DNA of 64,000 nt, from assembly GCA_014905825.1 (NCBI GenBank), contig JACGCN010000012.1, forward strand, positions 1,538,565 to 1,602,564, given 5' to 3'. The position numbers were made by a program, and so were the translations under genes. The notes beneath the pieces are model-generated. The model ran no database searches, was not told the origin of the DNA, and was given only the letters and a program-made list of their open reading frames with translations. Positions 36,551 through 47,029 of the stretch are shown piece after piece; the stretch's first letter is position 1; every line of letters begins with the position of its first letter. The DNA is from Lyophyllum atratum. Taxonomy: Eukaryota; Basidiomycota; Agaricomycetes; Agaricales; Lyophyllaceae.

Positions 36551-37855
36551 CGCCGCGAACGATGGGCTCGTGAAGTTGTTGTACTCCCCCTTGCCAAAAT
36601 TGTGATCAACCCAAAGGGCCCTGGATACGAAATATGTACAAATAGAGCTCGGCAACGATTCGGCTATCTCTTGTCCCGCCACTCCCACGCTGTACCACGT
36701 TCTTCGTGCCTGTTTCTACAGGAGACATCGACAAGTCCCATCGCAAAGACAGAACGAAGGAAGGAGGGTATACTTAGCGCTAGCTCGCACGGACAACGCG
36801 TACATCCATCATTTATTCGCGCGTCCCACTGACTTGCAATACAGTAGAAACAGTGATTGCTTCGAATCTTCAACCCAGTTCCCGTCACTCTATCTCACAT
36901 CTATAGGCTCGAGAAAATCTCGGTCGAAATCATTTTCGATCGTGAACACATCACGAATCTTCCGACTCCATCTTACCTTTCCTCCCTGAGGGCCTGAGCC
37001 TCTCCCGAAATCGCATATCGAGTCCAGATGCACATCATTCTCCTCTCTACCACACCTCACCACACAGCGAAATCAAAGTACTCAAACAAACGGTAGGAGA
37101 CGTATTACGATACCAAGGCACATCTCCTACGTCGCATCTCGTACCAGTACTCCAGTCCGTCCAAGGCTCCCCCCGCATCCTCCCACCCCACCAAAATCCT
37201 CCCACCCCACCCCGTCTCTGAACTCCACCTCCCGCCAGAATCGCAACGCTTCCTTCATCATACACGCATCGCGCGATACACTATTTTTCGATCCAGGTAA
37301 CAACATCCATCACCCGTCTCGGTCCATATCATCCGTTCAGCATACTTCAGCAGCACGAGGCGTGAGATTCATCGCGTCCGGTACAATTTCGCTCGGGGCC
37401 TACACACCCTATTCTGGGTACTCCCTACCACGATACGTTCGTTCCGCTCTTCCTTGACCCTACCCTGAACGGTCCCCACCTCGGCCCAATCATGGCCACT
37501 GCTTCAATTTGAATTCCGCCCCCAGATAGGATGCCCATGGCGATCCACGCGGTGCGAGTCCGAGTCGTGCGACTCCCATGTATGTCGTCTTGTGACATAT
37601 ACTAATAATACTATGGCTTGCAAACGTGAAGAGACACTCGCGGACAAGGTAACCTTCTGGGAGAGATAGACAGATCCCATAGATACGCTAGACATTCCGT
37701 TTGTAAGGTAGACGGCACGAGGAAGTAATCAGGGCCTGAACTTCGGTTTTCGAAGGCTCCTGAGTCCTGGACGAGGCAGTCAGGCTGTCAGTGCTACCAA
37801 ATCTAAATTCTAATTGCGAACGTCAGTGGACGAAAGGTACGGAACAAAAAAAGGT
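36551..37855. other. 5' flank of the SET3-like gene and intergenic
   Basis: No coding region or RNA gene recognised. The first 100-200 bases should contain the SET3-like promoter. Confidence 0.45.
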
Positions 37856-37954
37856 TGGACACTGTGGGAATTGAACCCACGACCTCACGCAAGCAATACT
37901 GGTAAGCTCAGACGGTAATGCGAAGCGTGCGCGCTACCCCTGTGCCAAGAGCCC
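37856..37954 (-). tRNA. tRNA-Ala (anticodon CGC) with an intron
   Basis: On the minus strand the 99-nt sequence starts GGGCTCT and ends AGTGTCCA without an encoded CCA. The D loop is AGGGGTA, the anticodon stem CACGC/GCGTG is perfect, the T arm is GTGGG-TTCAATT-CCCAC and the variable loop is AGGTC. The anticodon loop TTCGCA-T gives CGC, which reads the Ala codon GCG. A 27-nt intron sits after position 37, the usual place. The acceptor stem contains G3:U70, the alanine identity pair. There are two weak points: a U:U mismatch at 5:68 and an A:C mismatch in the D stem. Confidence 0.87.
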
Positions 37955-39560
37955 ATGAGATTTCGGACATGGACGCGTCCACCATTGCTATAGCCTCCTT
38001 CAGCTACCCCAGCTAGCCGTCCAACCTTCTCTGTCGGTCAGAGGAGTTACCTGAGCTAACTCCGGGACGAGACCCTTGAAGTTATTATCCGCTGCTTCCT
38101 TTTTCCTCCTTCAACACGTTACACCCCACGTCATTGGGATTCGGGTGGGACATAGAGCTCGAGGTACGCTTCGAGTAAGATATCCATTTTGCATCCTGAT
38201 CATTCATGTTATTTATCGGCCTCGACTCGTAGCGCCGACTGGGACCCGCGCAATGTTGCCATTCGTTGTCCTGAAACCCACGTAAATCGGACAGTCTATT
38301 GGATTGGTGAGATGCTGGGGAGGCAACAGAGGGAAACGACGGGCGATACATACCACGAGGTGTGCTGTGGTTTTATGTGCGGCTGATCATTCCCAACGCC
38401 AGCGCGTAATACTAACATCTCATTCCTGTTTCCACCATCGTCGCCACATGCATCTCCAATCGCGGTCGCTGCCGCTCCTTCTTAGCATCGTCGTTCCCGC
38501 GTTCGCGACGCTTTTCCTTACCAGCGGGTCGAAATCATTTCGATCCAGAACACATCACGAATCCTACGACTCCATACTATTACTAGCTTTTCCCCCACCC
38601 TCCAAATGGCATATAGAGTTCAAGTACGGCATGGCGGGGTAGTCAAAGATGAAGCGTCGTAACTAGCTCAAGATACCTCGAGGTTTCGAAGACCACCCGT
38701 CTATGGTAAGACCCAATAAATCAATCCCCGCTATCCCCCCTCACAAGCCCCACAAATCCGACTCCCCACTTCCGCGAGTGTGAATCCCAGTTCGTCATGA
38801 CACAATCTCCCGGAACCGTGACTGTGTGCCGCCACATCTTAGGGAGGTGCAGGAGCGTAGTCCAGAAACCATGTACATGCTGGACCTTGAGGAGCAGGTC
38901 CAGGGGGCTCAGACGAAGAGAGGTAAGCTCTCCGCCCATGCGAAACGACCGGAGAAAGGACTTGACAGAGGGATGAATCCCAAAAGTCAGGATACGGGGC
39001 TGTCAGAGTCAGAGTCAGAGTCGTGATTGTCGATGCCAAGACACCCCATACGCCCGGGATTCGGGGAACCAAGCTCGTCGATAGCCTTGGGTGAGTCCTT
39101 CCTGGAACGAAATCGTGCTCCGGGCCAGCTCGAACTTAGTGAGCCCCAAGGTGTGCGTCAGGAACTATCGTTGCAAGTATTTCCGCCGACACATCTGCGA
39201 CACCCAGCCGCGTCTTTCCACCTCTCCACGCTCGGGTGACCACACCATCTCTCAAGAAATCCAGAGTCGCCAGTATTCGCATGCGCTCTCCACGCCCGTG
39301 TATGACGAGAGAGACTCCCACTAGGACATCGTAACGGGTCGTTCCAGCGTCGGTCCACCTCGACGAAGACGTCGTCTGATCATACGACCAAGCCTTCAGG
39401 TCTATTCCTCAGGAGTCACGGTGGACGTCCCAGTTCCATGACTCAGAGAGACTTCCTGACCTACATGCCAGACGGATCGAAGGGCACTGGCATTGGTACT
39501 TCGATACCCAGTTACAACTTCCCACCCATCCTCCTTACCCAGCCCGACTTCTCGCAACGT
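37955..39560. other. Intergenic with one inverted copy of the ~200-bp module
   Basis: 38335-38500 is a minus-orientation copy of the module repeated at 19.6-21.5 kb (CACGAGGTGTGCTG, GGCTGATCATTCCCAACGCC, CGTCGCCAC, TCGCGGTCGCTGCCGCTCC). The rest holds no recognisable gene. Confidence 0.55.
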
Positions 39561-41790
39561 CGAACTCGGAAATCGGAGGCTGTGTAGCGGGAGCAGGGTG
39601 AGATTCGTCCGCCGTGGTGTTCCAAGGATCGGTCGCGCTTTAATATGCTCTGTTCATGGAAGGGTTGTATGTAAGGAGAAGAGACAGTACCGCCTGCGTC
39701 CTTTATATTCTCGTGGGCTATAATCAACCTGAAGAATGGGGGCGGCAGGAGGGGTGGCTGGGTGTATGACGGAGCGGGCATTGCAGCGGGTGGACGATGG
39801 AGAGGGTTGGAGGTCGAGTCTACTGGAGATAGTTATTATACAGGTGATCGATGCGCGAGTGACGAGGTACATACCGTCCCAACTTCTCGGATTTAGGACA
39901 GCCTGTACGATCATAAGCAAGTGATCGCCTTGTTCAATACCATCTTAAAAGACAGCGAAGCTATAGATAACGATCAGGCGCATGAGAGACCACAGATAAC
40001 GAGACCAACGAACATTCCGATGGGGACCCAGCGTCCGCACCAAGTGGGAGTTCAAACACCATGCGGCGCCGCCATTCCTCGCCACCACCCCACCTCCATC
40101 AACGCTATCCCTTCCTGTCCCACTCAGATCTCCACGAGCGTGTTCTAGCATGAGTGTCAGTGCATAAATCTGAGCACCAAGCCGACCAGGAGCGCATACA
40201 TTGGAGGTTCCTGTTACATCGCTCGACGCCCGAGGTGTTGTCCAATATCCATCGGCTGCGCCTTATCCTCCCTCCTTACGTCGTCATCTGCGAGTTGCGT
40301 TGGCTCTGTACCCCTCACAACTCAACTCGGAAACGGCCACTGTAGTCTGTCAGAGTAGACATGGTGACGGACGAGTAAGCCACTCACGATATTCCTGGAC
40401 CACATGGTAGAACCCGCACCCTTCCCGAATCTCGTAGTACTACATCTTTTGCAGGACGCACGAGCATCTTCTGCGGCTTCTTGTTCGGACCAGGCGTTGT
40501 GGATGTACAGAAAAGAAATGACATCAGAGCATTTGTTTGGCAAGGTCCGCGTCTACCAACATCAACACCGTCCCAACCTTTCCCGCAGCGCTGACTGCAA
40601 TGGCCGCTTCTGTTGCTCTGAAACCAAACGTCCGTTGTGGTGGCCGCAAATTCCACCGCCCCTAATTGAACTCACCCGATATGGAGCCTTAGCCTCACTA
40701 TCGTATTGACGGTCGACGGTGTCCTGCCCAATGGCAGTAACCCTCTCGGTTTCAGCATTGGGATCCTTCTGGGAGTGTGCTCAGGAAGGCTATGACAGCA
40801 AGGAATGGTGTATTTGGCCTGAATTCGCGCCCTAGAGCCGTAAGATATCGATCATGAGAAGGTCTGTCCTCATCCTGTTTCGAATTCCTTGATTTACCTA
40901 GCGTGGCCCTATAACAGCTCGCCACCTCATACCTTCCATGCTCCACGTCTCTAGACGCGCAGTCAAGTTCGAGGAAGATACATCCACCACGACCAGTCCG
41001 CTACCCTTCCCTTTTTTCTCTCTCTAAAGAATGCTCGCCTGAGGTCGAGGAAACCACTAAGTTCGCGTATGATCAGCGTGCCTATCTTTCCACTCCTGGT
41101 CGACTCCGCCCCCGCCTCGCAGCCGAGTCCAAGCTCAACTCTTCCAAGTTCGACTGCCCACTCCAACTTGTCAACCATCACGCCGACGTCAAGCATCGGT
41201 CATTCATCATCGGACGCGAAGCCAAGGAAAACGGAGGCCGATGTCGCTATTCGAGGTCTGCGATGGCAACAACGATGGCTGTGGACGAGATTGAGGGCCA
41301 TGTAGGGAAGACGACGAAAAGGCAGATAATGACATGTCCGGGTGGACGAAGTGGAGGGGTGACTCATGGTATGTGCTCTCCGCAATTCGGACCTCGACCG
41401 GGGCTGAGCGCCTTCTTATCGTAGGTGGCCTTCCCCAGCCTCGCTATCGTTCGGTCAGGGCATCGTTCTTTCCATCACTCCCTTCTCGGCCTCATCCACT
41501 ACTTCCCCCGGTGTCGGGTTCATCGATCAGGCCCAGGCCTCGCCCGCCGAAAACTAAACCATACATATATGCGAGTGGGTTTAGCCGGTAGGAAGCATCA
41601 CGGTGATGCGGATGCACCTCGGCCTCGACATGATGCCTTGCCTTCGGTTTTATGTGAGGCTGATCATCCCCACGCCACCGTGTATCATCCCATTCCTCTT
41701 CCATCATCGTCGCCACGTCCATCTTCAATCGCGATCGCTGCCACTTGGCCCCGTATGGAAGGCGATAGAAGAGGGGATGGAGCAGTGTAA
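39560..41790. repeat. Arm 2 of a dispersed inverted duplication
   Basis: Diverged reverse-complement counterpart of 21.5-23.6 kb with blocks in matching order, followed at 41600-41770 by one inverted copy of the ~200-bp module. Blocks include GCTGACTGCAATGG near 40593, CCCTATAACAGCTCGCCA near 40910 and CTTGTCAACCATCACGCCGA near 41167. Open frames are short and interrupted, so no gene is called. Confidence 0.7.
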
Positions 41791-42176
41791 TGACATCTCG
41801 ACAAAGAGCCCTAGGGTTATGGGGACTTTTTTTGAAAGGTAGGGATTTATCGTGTTTAAACAGAATGTTTACACGAGTCCAATGAGAAAATCAAATGCCT
41901 CTGTCCCACGCACGTGGGCCTCCTATCACCTTACCTAGAAAAGGGTTGCAGTGCGTCGACATCCCTCCAGGGACGTTACCACAACATCAATCCTCTTCTA
42001 GGTAAGCTCTGATGTCCTCAGGGACGTTACAGAAGATTAATTCGCCTCTAGCAGAGGCTTTTGATTTTTTCGTGATATTCTAGGAACTACGTTCATCGTG
42101 CCTAGGAACTGCGTCCACCGTCCCTCAAATTTAACTTTCATCGTTGCTCGCCCCTAAATCTTGTGTGATATTCTAC

Positions 42177-43601
42177 ATGAGCCCCTCGCATGACACTGAA
42201 CACCCTGCCGCATCTCCATCACACGATGGACATGACGAGACCCCCTCAAGCGCACAAACCCTCACTTCAGGACCGAATGTCGGTGCCTCCAGTCAGAGAA
42301 TCGCTGATGAACCGAATTTGGCCACGGCCGGAATTGATACAGCAATTATCGCCGAAGTTGAAATCTGGGTCGACGCCTTCAGAGATGGAGACGTCACAAA
42401 GGGAAACTGCCTTATTGCAATCATCAGTTGCATTCAGAAATCCCCTGGTCAAACCGACCGGGTCAAAGGCGACGCGTGTAAGGAATACATCGACCTCCTC
42501 GATGCAATTGAACTGGAGAAACAGAACCAGTCAGAGCGCGGCAAACACGCCGCGGCTGGACTCAACAAAGCCTTTCGACGTAGGAGTGATGAGGTCGTTG
42601 GGTCCCACGTCTCTGAAGTCGAATCCGACGCAGGAGATGATGGGCGGCCTTCCCCGGAAAGTTCGCGCAGACGTGCGTCGCCGCAGAATTCGCGGCAGTC
42701 GCGGGAGGAGCGCGAGTCCGAGATCAACGATTTCCTTGATTCGATCCGAGATGGGGGATCACGAGAGGCGGGAAGCTCGACGGCTTCGGACGGAGACGAC
42801 GACGTCGTCCCGGCCCCTAAACGCCGAAAGGTCGCTGAGTCCAAGCTCCCTTGGTACAAGAGAGAGCAGCTTGCTAGAAAGAATGGGAACCCCAGCACCG
42901 CGAAGACGCGGAAGATCCTCGAGTATTTCGGACGCGATGTTGCCGAAGTCGAGCGGTTCATCAACCTCTCTGAGACAGCCCCTCACGCTTTCCCCTCCTC
43001 CGAATGGAAGAACGTCATCAGAGGAAAGGCTGTCAATCTCGACGCCGTCTTATGCTCCCTCCACCATCTTAATGCTCCATCAGAAAATGTTGGACGTATC
43101 GGAGTTACTGAAATCAGTCTCGGCACGAGTAAACCGTCAAAGCTCGTTGAAACGTATGGCGAGTGGCTCACCTCCTTCAACGCCTACTCCAAAGCGATCC
43201 GCTTTGCTTTCGAACACCGCGACGACGAACTCAGAGATTATGCAGCGCAGATCGAAGCACTTTTCTCCGCGCGTGTGGTCTCCTCACATTACAAGGTCAT
43301 TCAATACGACAAGGCCGTCAGGGACGAGGTCAAAGGGGGCCAACGGCTCTTACTCACCGACTCCCACAAATTTACCCATCTTGTCGCCGCCATCCTCATG
43401 CCCGATGGGATCGAAGCTGATCGCGGACGCAAAAAAGGTTCCGGTGCCAAGTCCGGCGGCGGTGGCAGTGCGCTCTGTAACAGGTTCAACGGAACAAAAG
43501 GCTGCCCCGACAAAGCTGAGTGCCGTTATCGACATGCGTGCCGCAAATGTGGATCCAAAGACCATGGAGGTTCGGGATGCACAGGAGGTGTCGAGAAGTG
43601 A
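42177..43601 (+). CDS. DIRS-like Gag protein
   Basis: The 474-residue frame is taken from ATG 42177, because the longer frame upstream starts at TTG. An acidic and Ser-rich N-terminus is followed by a basic stretch (KRRKVAESKLPWYKREQLARKNG) and a helical central part. The C-terminus has a cysteine/histidine region: CNRFNGTKGCPDKAECRYRH, then CRKCGSKDHGGSGC. This looks like a CCCH finger plus a CCHC-like knuckle for nucleic-acid binding. It overlaps the start of the RT frame by 38 nt. Confidence 0.75.
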   Translation: MSPSHDTEHPAASPSHDGHDETPSSAQTLTSGPNVGASSQRIADEPNLATAGIDTAIIAEVEIWVDAFRDGDVTKGNCLIAIISCIQKSPGQTDRVKGDACKEYIDLLDAIELEKQNQSERGKHAAAGLNKAFRRRSDEVVGSHVSEVESDAGDDGRPSPESSRRRASPQNSRQSREERESEINDFLDSIRDGGSREAGSSTASDGDDDVVPAPKRRKVAESKLPWYKREQLARKNGNPSTAKTRKILEYFGRDVAEVERFINLSETAPHAFPSSEWKNVIRGKAVNLDAVLCSLHHLNAPSENVGRIGVTEISLGTSKPSKLVETYGEWLTSFNAYSKAIRFAFEHRDDELRDYAAQIEALFSARVVSSHYKVIQYDKAVRDEVKGGQRLLLTDSHKFTHLVAAILMPDGIEADRGRKKGSGAKSGGGGSALCNRFNGTKGCPDKAECRYRHACRKCGSKDHGGSGCTGGVEK

Positions 43602-45456
43602 GGTGGCCTACGGTATGCGTCCCAAGTACCTCCGTTACAATCACTGGGACGCGGAGATAGTCTTCTCTCGCACAGCTGCAGATTGGACAGTAACGGCCTC
43701 TCCCCTACCTTCTCCTCCCCCCTCCGAGCTCCAGAACCCTGTCGTAGCACGCACCATATCAGAAAATCCTCACCTCTTCAAGATTGTCACGCCTATCAAG
43801 GTTGACGTTTTGAAGTCGATGCTCGCCTCACACCCAAATCAACCCTTCGTCGACTCTGTCTGCCGCGGTCTCCGCGAGGGCTTCTGGCCTTTCGCTAATA
43901 CTCATCCGGGTGAATACCCCGACATTGTCGACGAGTCTTTAGGACCCCCTAAAGACCTCGCTCAGGCTCAGTTCATTCGAGATCAACGCGACATTGAAAT
44001 CTCAAAGGGACGTTTCTCTGAATCATTTGGTTCGGACTTGCTCCCCGGCATGTACAGCATGCCTATCCATGCCGTTCCTAAGGACAAAGGCGAGGGTCTT
44101 CGCATGGTGACCAACCAGTCTGCCGGCGAATTCTCCTTGAACTCCATGATCCTCCACCGGGACATCGCGGGTATGCCCTTGGACAATATGCGCCACCTCG
44201 GCGAACACCTCTTATCCATCCGCAACTCGTCGGATCGCCCTCTTGTTCTGTACAAGTCCGACGTCGCAGAAGCATACCGCCTCATACCTCTCCACCCTTT
44301 CTTTCAAATCAAACAGATTGAGACTATCGATTCAGCTCGTCACGTCAACCGTAACAATGCGTTCGGTGGGCGCGCCTCCCTCAATAATTGGGGCTCCGTC
44401 ATGTCACTCATTAGCTGGATTGCTCGTGAGGTTGAAGGAATTCAGGACAAGTTAGTCTTCAATGATGACAACTTTGGGATTGACGACGCCGGCGACACCC
44501 TCCTCTACGCGCCTTACGGCGTGTCCCTCCCTCGCAGCCAAACTCGTCTCCTCCTGCTTTGGGATAAACTCGGGATCCCTCACAAACCGTCCAAGCAGCT
44601 CTCGGGTTCTCCTTTGGTGATTATTGGTATCCTCGTCGATCCTAACGCCATGACCATGACACTCCCCGACGAGGCGAAAGCGGACCTCATCAACGAGCTT
44701 CGCTCCTTCGCAGCTCACCCTGAACCGAAATCTGGACAGGCCGCAAAGGGATCCAAGTGGTTTTACCTGCGTGAATGGCAACGCTTGGCGGGGTGGGTTA
44801 ACTGGGGACTCAATGTCTTCCCTCTCCTTCGCCCATGCCTCAATAATGTTTACCCCAAGATCACCGCTCATTTGAATCACCCGTCACACCACATCTGGTG
44901 CAATGCGGCGATCCGCTCCGATCTTCTATGGGCGGCTGACCATATCGCCGCCTCAGATGGGGTAAAACTCCTTACATCGCGCTCTTGGGACCCCTCGAGT
45001 GCTGATATTCTCATATATTGCGACGCCTGCCTAACGGGCATGGCGTTCTGGTGGCCGTGCTCTGGGTGCGCATTTACCTCTCCTACACCGGCTGGGACGA
45101 CACAATCCCAGATCTTCTTTTTTGAAGCTCTTTGTGTCGTATGTGCTATTGTCGATGCCGCCTCCGCCGCCCTCTCCCCCTGTAGAATCGTTATCTACAC
45201 AGATAACTCCAACACAGTCAGCATCTTTAACTCCCTTCATGCGCTACCGATGTACAATCCCCTTCTCCGCCACGTCGTCGACATCATGATGAAATTCAAG
45301 CACGACGTACGGGTCCTCCACGTTCCTGGAGAACAGAACGAGATCGCTGATCTCCTCTCACGTGGAAAGATAGCTGCCGCTATCGCCATCGAACCGGAAC
45401 TCCGGATCGAATCCTTTAAACCCCCTCAAGAGCTGCTGGGGGCAGCCAAAAAATGA
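43564..45456 (+). CDS. DIRS-like reverse transcriptase and RNase H
   Basis: Taking ATG 43564, the protein has 630 residues; the frame is also open upstream through gag, which I treat as chance. RT landmarks are HAVPKDKGEGLRMVTNQS, YKSDVAEAYRLIPLHP, FGGRASLNNWGSVMS and the catalytic box FNDDNFGID, where FNDD replaces the usual YxDD. RNase H landmarks are IYCDACLTGMAFW, the FFEALCVVCA helix, IYTDNSNTV and HVPGEQNEIADLLSRG. The stop codon overlaps the next start as ATGA at 45453-45456, suggesting coupled termination and re-initiation for the recombinase. Confidence 0.85.
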   Translation: MEVRDAQEVSRSEVAYGMRPKYLRYNHWDAEIVFSRTAADWTVTASPLPSPPPSELQNPVVARTISENPHLFKIVTPIKVDVLKSMLASHPNQPFVDSVCRGLREGFWPFANTHPGEYPDIVDESLGPPKDLAQAQFIRDQRDIEISKGRFSESFGSDLLPGMYSMPIHAVPKDKGEGLRMVTNQSAGEFSLNSMILHRDIAGMPLDNMRHLGEHLLSIRNSSDRPLVLYKSDVAEAYRLIPLHPFFQIKQIETIDSARHVNRNNAFGGRASLNNWGSVMSLISWIAREVEGIQDKLVFNDDNFGIDDAGDTLLYAPYGVSLPRSQTRLLLLWDKLGIPHKPSKQLSGSPLVIIGILVDPNAMTMTLPDEAKADLINELRSFAAHPEPKSGQAAKGSKWFYLREWQRLAGWVNWGLNVFPLLRPCLNNVYPKITAHLNHPSHHIWCNAAIRSDLLWAADHIAASDGVKLLTSRSWDPSSADILIYCDACLTGMAFWWPCSGCAFTSPTPAGTTQSQIFFFEALCVVCAIVDAASAALSPCRIVIYTDNSNTVSIFNSLHALPMYNPLLRHVVDIMMKFKHDVRVLHVPGEQNEIADLLSRGKIAAAIAIEPELRIESFKPPQELLGAAKK

Positions 45457-46058
45457 TCAGATCGGGTGTACGGTCCAGGCAGCCCCACAGGCCTGTTTGG
45501 ACCCGCGAGCGCCTCCTTCACGAGAGAGCTCTCGCGTTAGGAAGCGCGATTGGGACGCGGACCTGGAGAAACTACGGGTCTGCCCTCAATTCCTATTTGA
45601 ACTTTATTCGCATGCATAATTTCCCACTCGAGCCCACCCCCGACACTCTCTCTCAATTCACCGTCTATATGTGCCATATGATACAGCCTCGCTCCGTGAA
45701 CACGTACCTCTCTGGTATCTGTAACCAACTAGAGGCATATTTCCCCGACGTCCGCAACTGGCGCAAAGCGCCGCTTGTTGCCAACACCTTAGCCGGCTGC
45801 CAACGAATGCGGTCCAAACCTATCAACAGAAAAGCCCCCTTGACTCGCGACGATCTCACTCGAGTCGTCAATCACTACTCTCGCGACCCATCCCACGACG
45901 ATCGACTCTTCGTCGCTATCATCCTATCCATATTCTTCCTTCCCTGTGCCGCACAGGGAAGCACCCACCGCACCGCGCAGCGGTGCACCCTCCAGGGCCT
46001 CGGGGAGGGGGAACCGTCTGTGGTTCCGCTTGCACCGCGGGGAACCGCGAAGAAATGA
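45453..46058 (+). pseudogene. Tyrosine recombinase of the DIRS-like element, truncated
   Basis: The first 160 or so residues form a recombinase core-binding domain (GTRTWRNYGSALNSYLNFI, SVNTYLSGICNQLEAYFPDV, then PLTRDDLTRVVNHY). The catalytic domain starts (DDRLFVAIILSIFFL) but ends at about 45938. Foreign GC-rich sequence encoding an unrelated tail follows, with a stop at 46058. None of the catalytic Arg, His and Tyr residues expected downstream is present, so this copy cannot integrate on its own. Confidence 0.8.
45939..46053. repeat. Cluster of GC-rich hairpins at the truncation point
   Basis: CTTCCCTGTG-CCG-CACAGGGAAG (45939-45961) is a perfect 10-bp hairpin. It is followed by CACCGC..GCGGTG (45964-45984), GAACC-GTCTGT-GGTTC (46011-46026) and GGTTCC..GGGAACC (46022-46046). 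Four stems occur within 115 bp, directly where the recombinase is cut. Confidence 0.75.
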
Positions 46059-47029
46059 GCCCGCTAGACGTCGTTCTTTATGGCGACGACCTCCGTGCGA
46101 ATCTTTCGTCTAAATTGGAAATCACAAGCCCCGTCTTTTTCCATCCGACGTGTATAAGGTGCGGTCGCCGCCTCTGCGAATGTTATACCCGTCGCCTGGT
46201 CCGTCGCCCCCGTAGTCGCCGGCGGCGGCCACGATTTTTGGTTTGTTTTCTCTCATTTTCCAGCGTCCAGCAGGTGACCCCGGTCCCGCACGAGTGGTCG
46301 GTCCTTGTGAGGTGTTTGCCGTTGTGAGTGCAGTCCCCGCCGCCATTGTCCTCGGCGACGACCACTTTAGGGTTAGTGACCACTTTTAGTAATTTTTTTC
46401 ATTTTCAAGTGTCAAAGGTCACACCGCGCAGGCCAGGAAAGGGACGTCCGTTGATGTATGTGTTGCCGCCATGACCATTTTTTTTTCAATCTTTGTATTT
46501 TTCATTTTCGCGTGTCAATGGAAACCCCGCGCTTGCAGTGTATGTGTTAGCGGTGCGTCGTCGGTGTCGCCACCGTCAGTGGAGTCGATATTCATTATCT
46601 CTGAGTGCAACGGTAATTGGTAGCAGTCCATTACATCACCCATTTTCGCTTTTTGCAGCAGTGGTTTGGCGGGGGGCAGGCGGTTTTGCTTATTCAGCCG
46701 TATGGGTCATTTGGCATTTTGATCGCTCTTTTCATTTTCGCCTGTTTTGCTTATTCAGCCGTATGGGTCATTTGGCATTATACCGTCCTGTATAAGAGTA
46801 CTCTTATATACAAATATCAAAATTTTGGGGATGTTAGGGGTCCAAACGAGAGGTTATATATGTACCAATGAACCTTTAAAAAAGCTAAGAAATCGGCGGT
46901 CCGGTTGTGGAGAAAAAGGAGGGTAAAGTTGCGTGCTCCTGGAAGTATATAAGTCACGTGACATGACCCGCGAGGCGTGAGGTGCGACGCCAGATAACCC
47001 TAAGGTATACTAGGTATACTATAAGGGGA
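46059..47029. other. Non-coding, T-rich sequence with duplicated blocks
   Basis: No gene recognised. It contains the 36-bp direct repeat at 46683-46779 and, at about 46786-46910, a segment related to 50148-50285 (TATAAGAGTA, GCTAAGA-ATTGGCGGTC, GTTGTGGAG). Confidence 0.5.
46683..46779 (+). repeat. 36-bp direct repeat, period 61
   Basis: Identical 36-bp copies at 46683-46718 and 46744-46779 contain CAGCCGTATGGGTCATTTGG. They are short of a tandem array and look like a local duplication. Confidence 0.85.

Larger units (their letters stand above)
42120..45938 (+). mobile_element. DIRS-like retroelement, 3' truncated
   Basis: Gag-like, RT-RNase H and tyrosine recombinase frames follow one another with overlaps, the order of DIRS elements. 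The recombinase stops inside its catalytic domain at about 45938, where a hairpin-rich GC block begins. The left limit is unclear. Terminal or split repeats expected for DIRS elements were not found. Confidence 0.75.

Noticed and set aside
39560..41600. Possible decayed seven-transmembrane DUF6533-type gene in the inverted arms
   Set aside because: Only a few short peptides hinted at it; no continuous set of membrane segments could be assembled.
42190..43563. Extension of the RT frame through gag (open from 42190)
   Set aside because: This region encodes the Gag protein with zinc-binding motifs in another frame; the RT-frame translation has no domain there.
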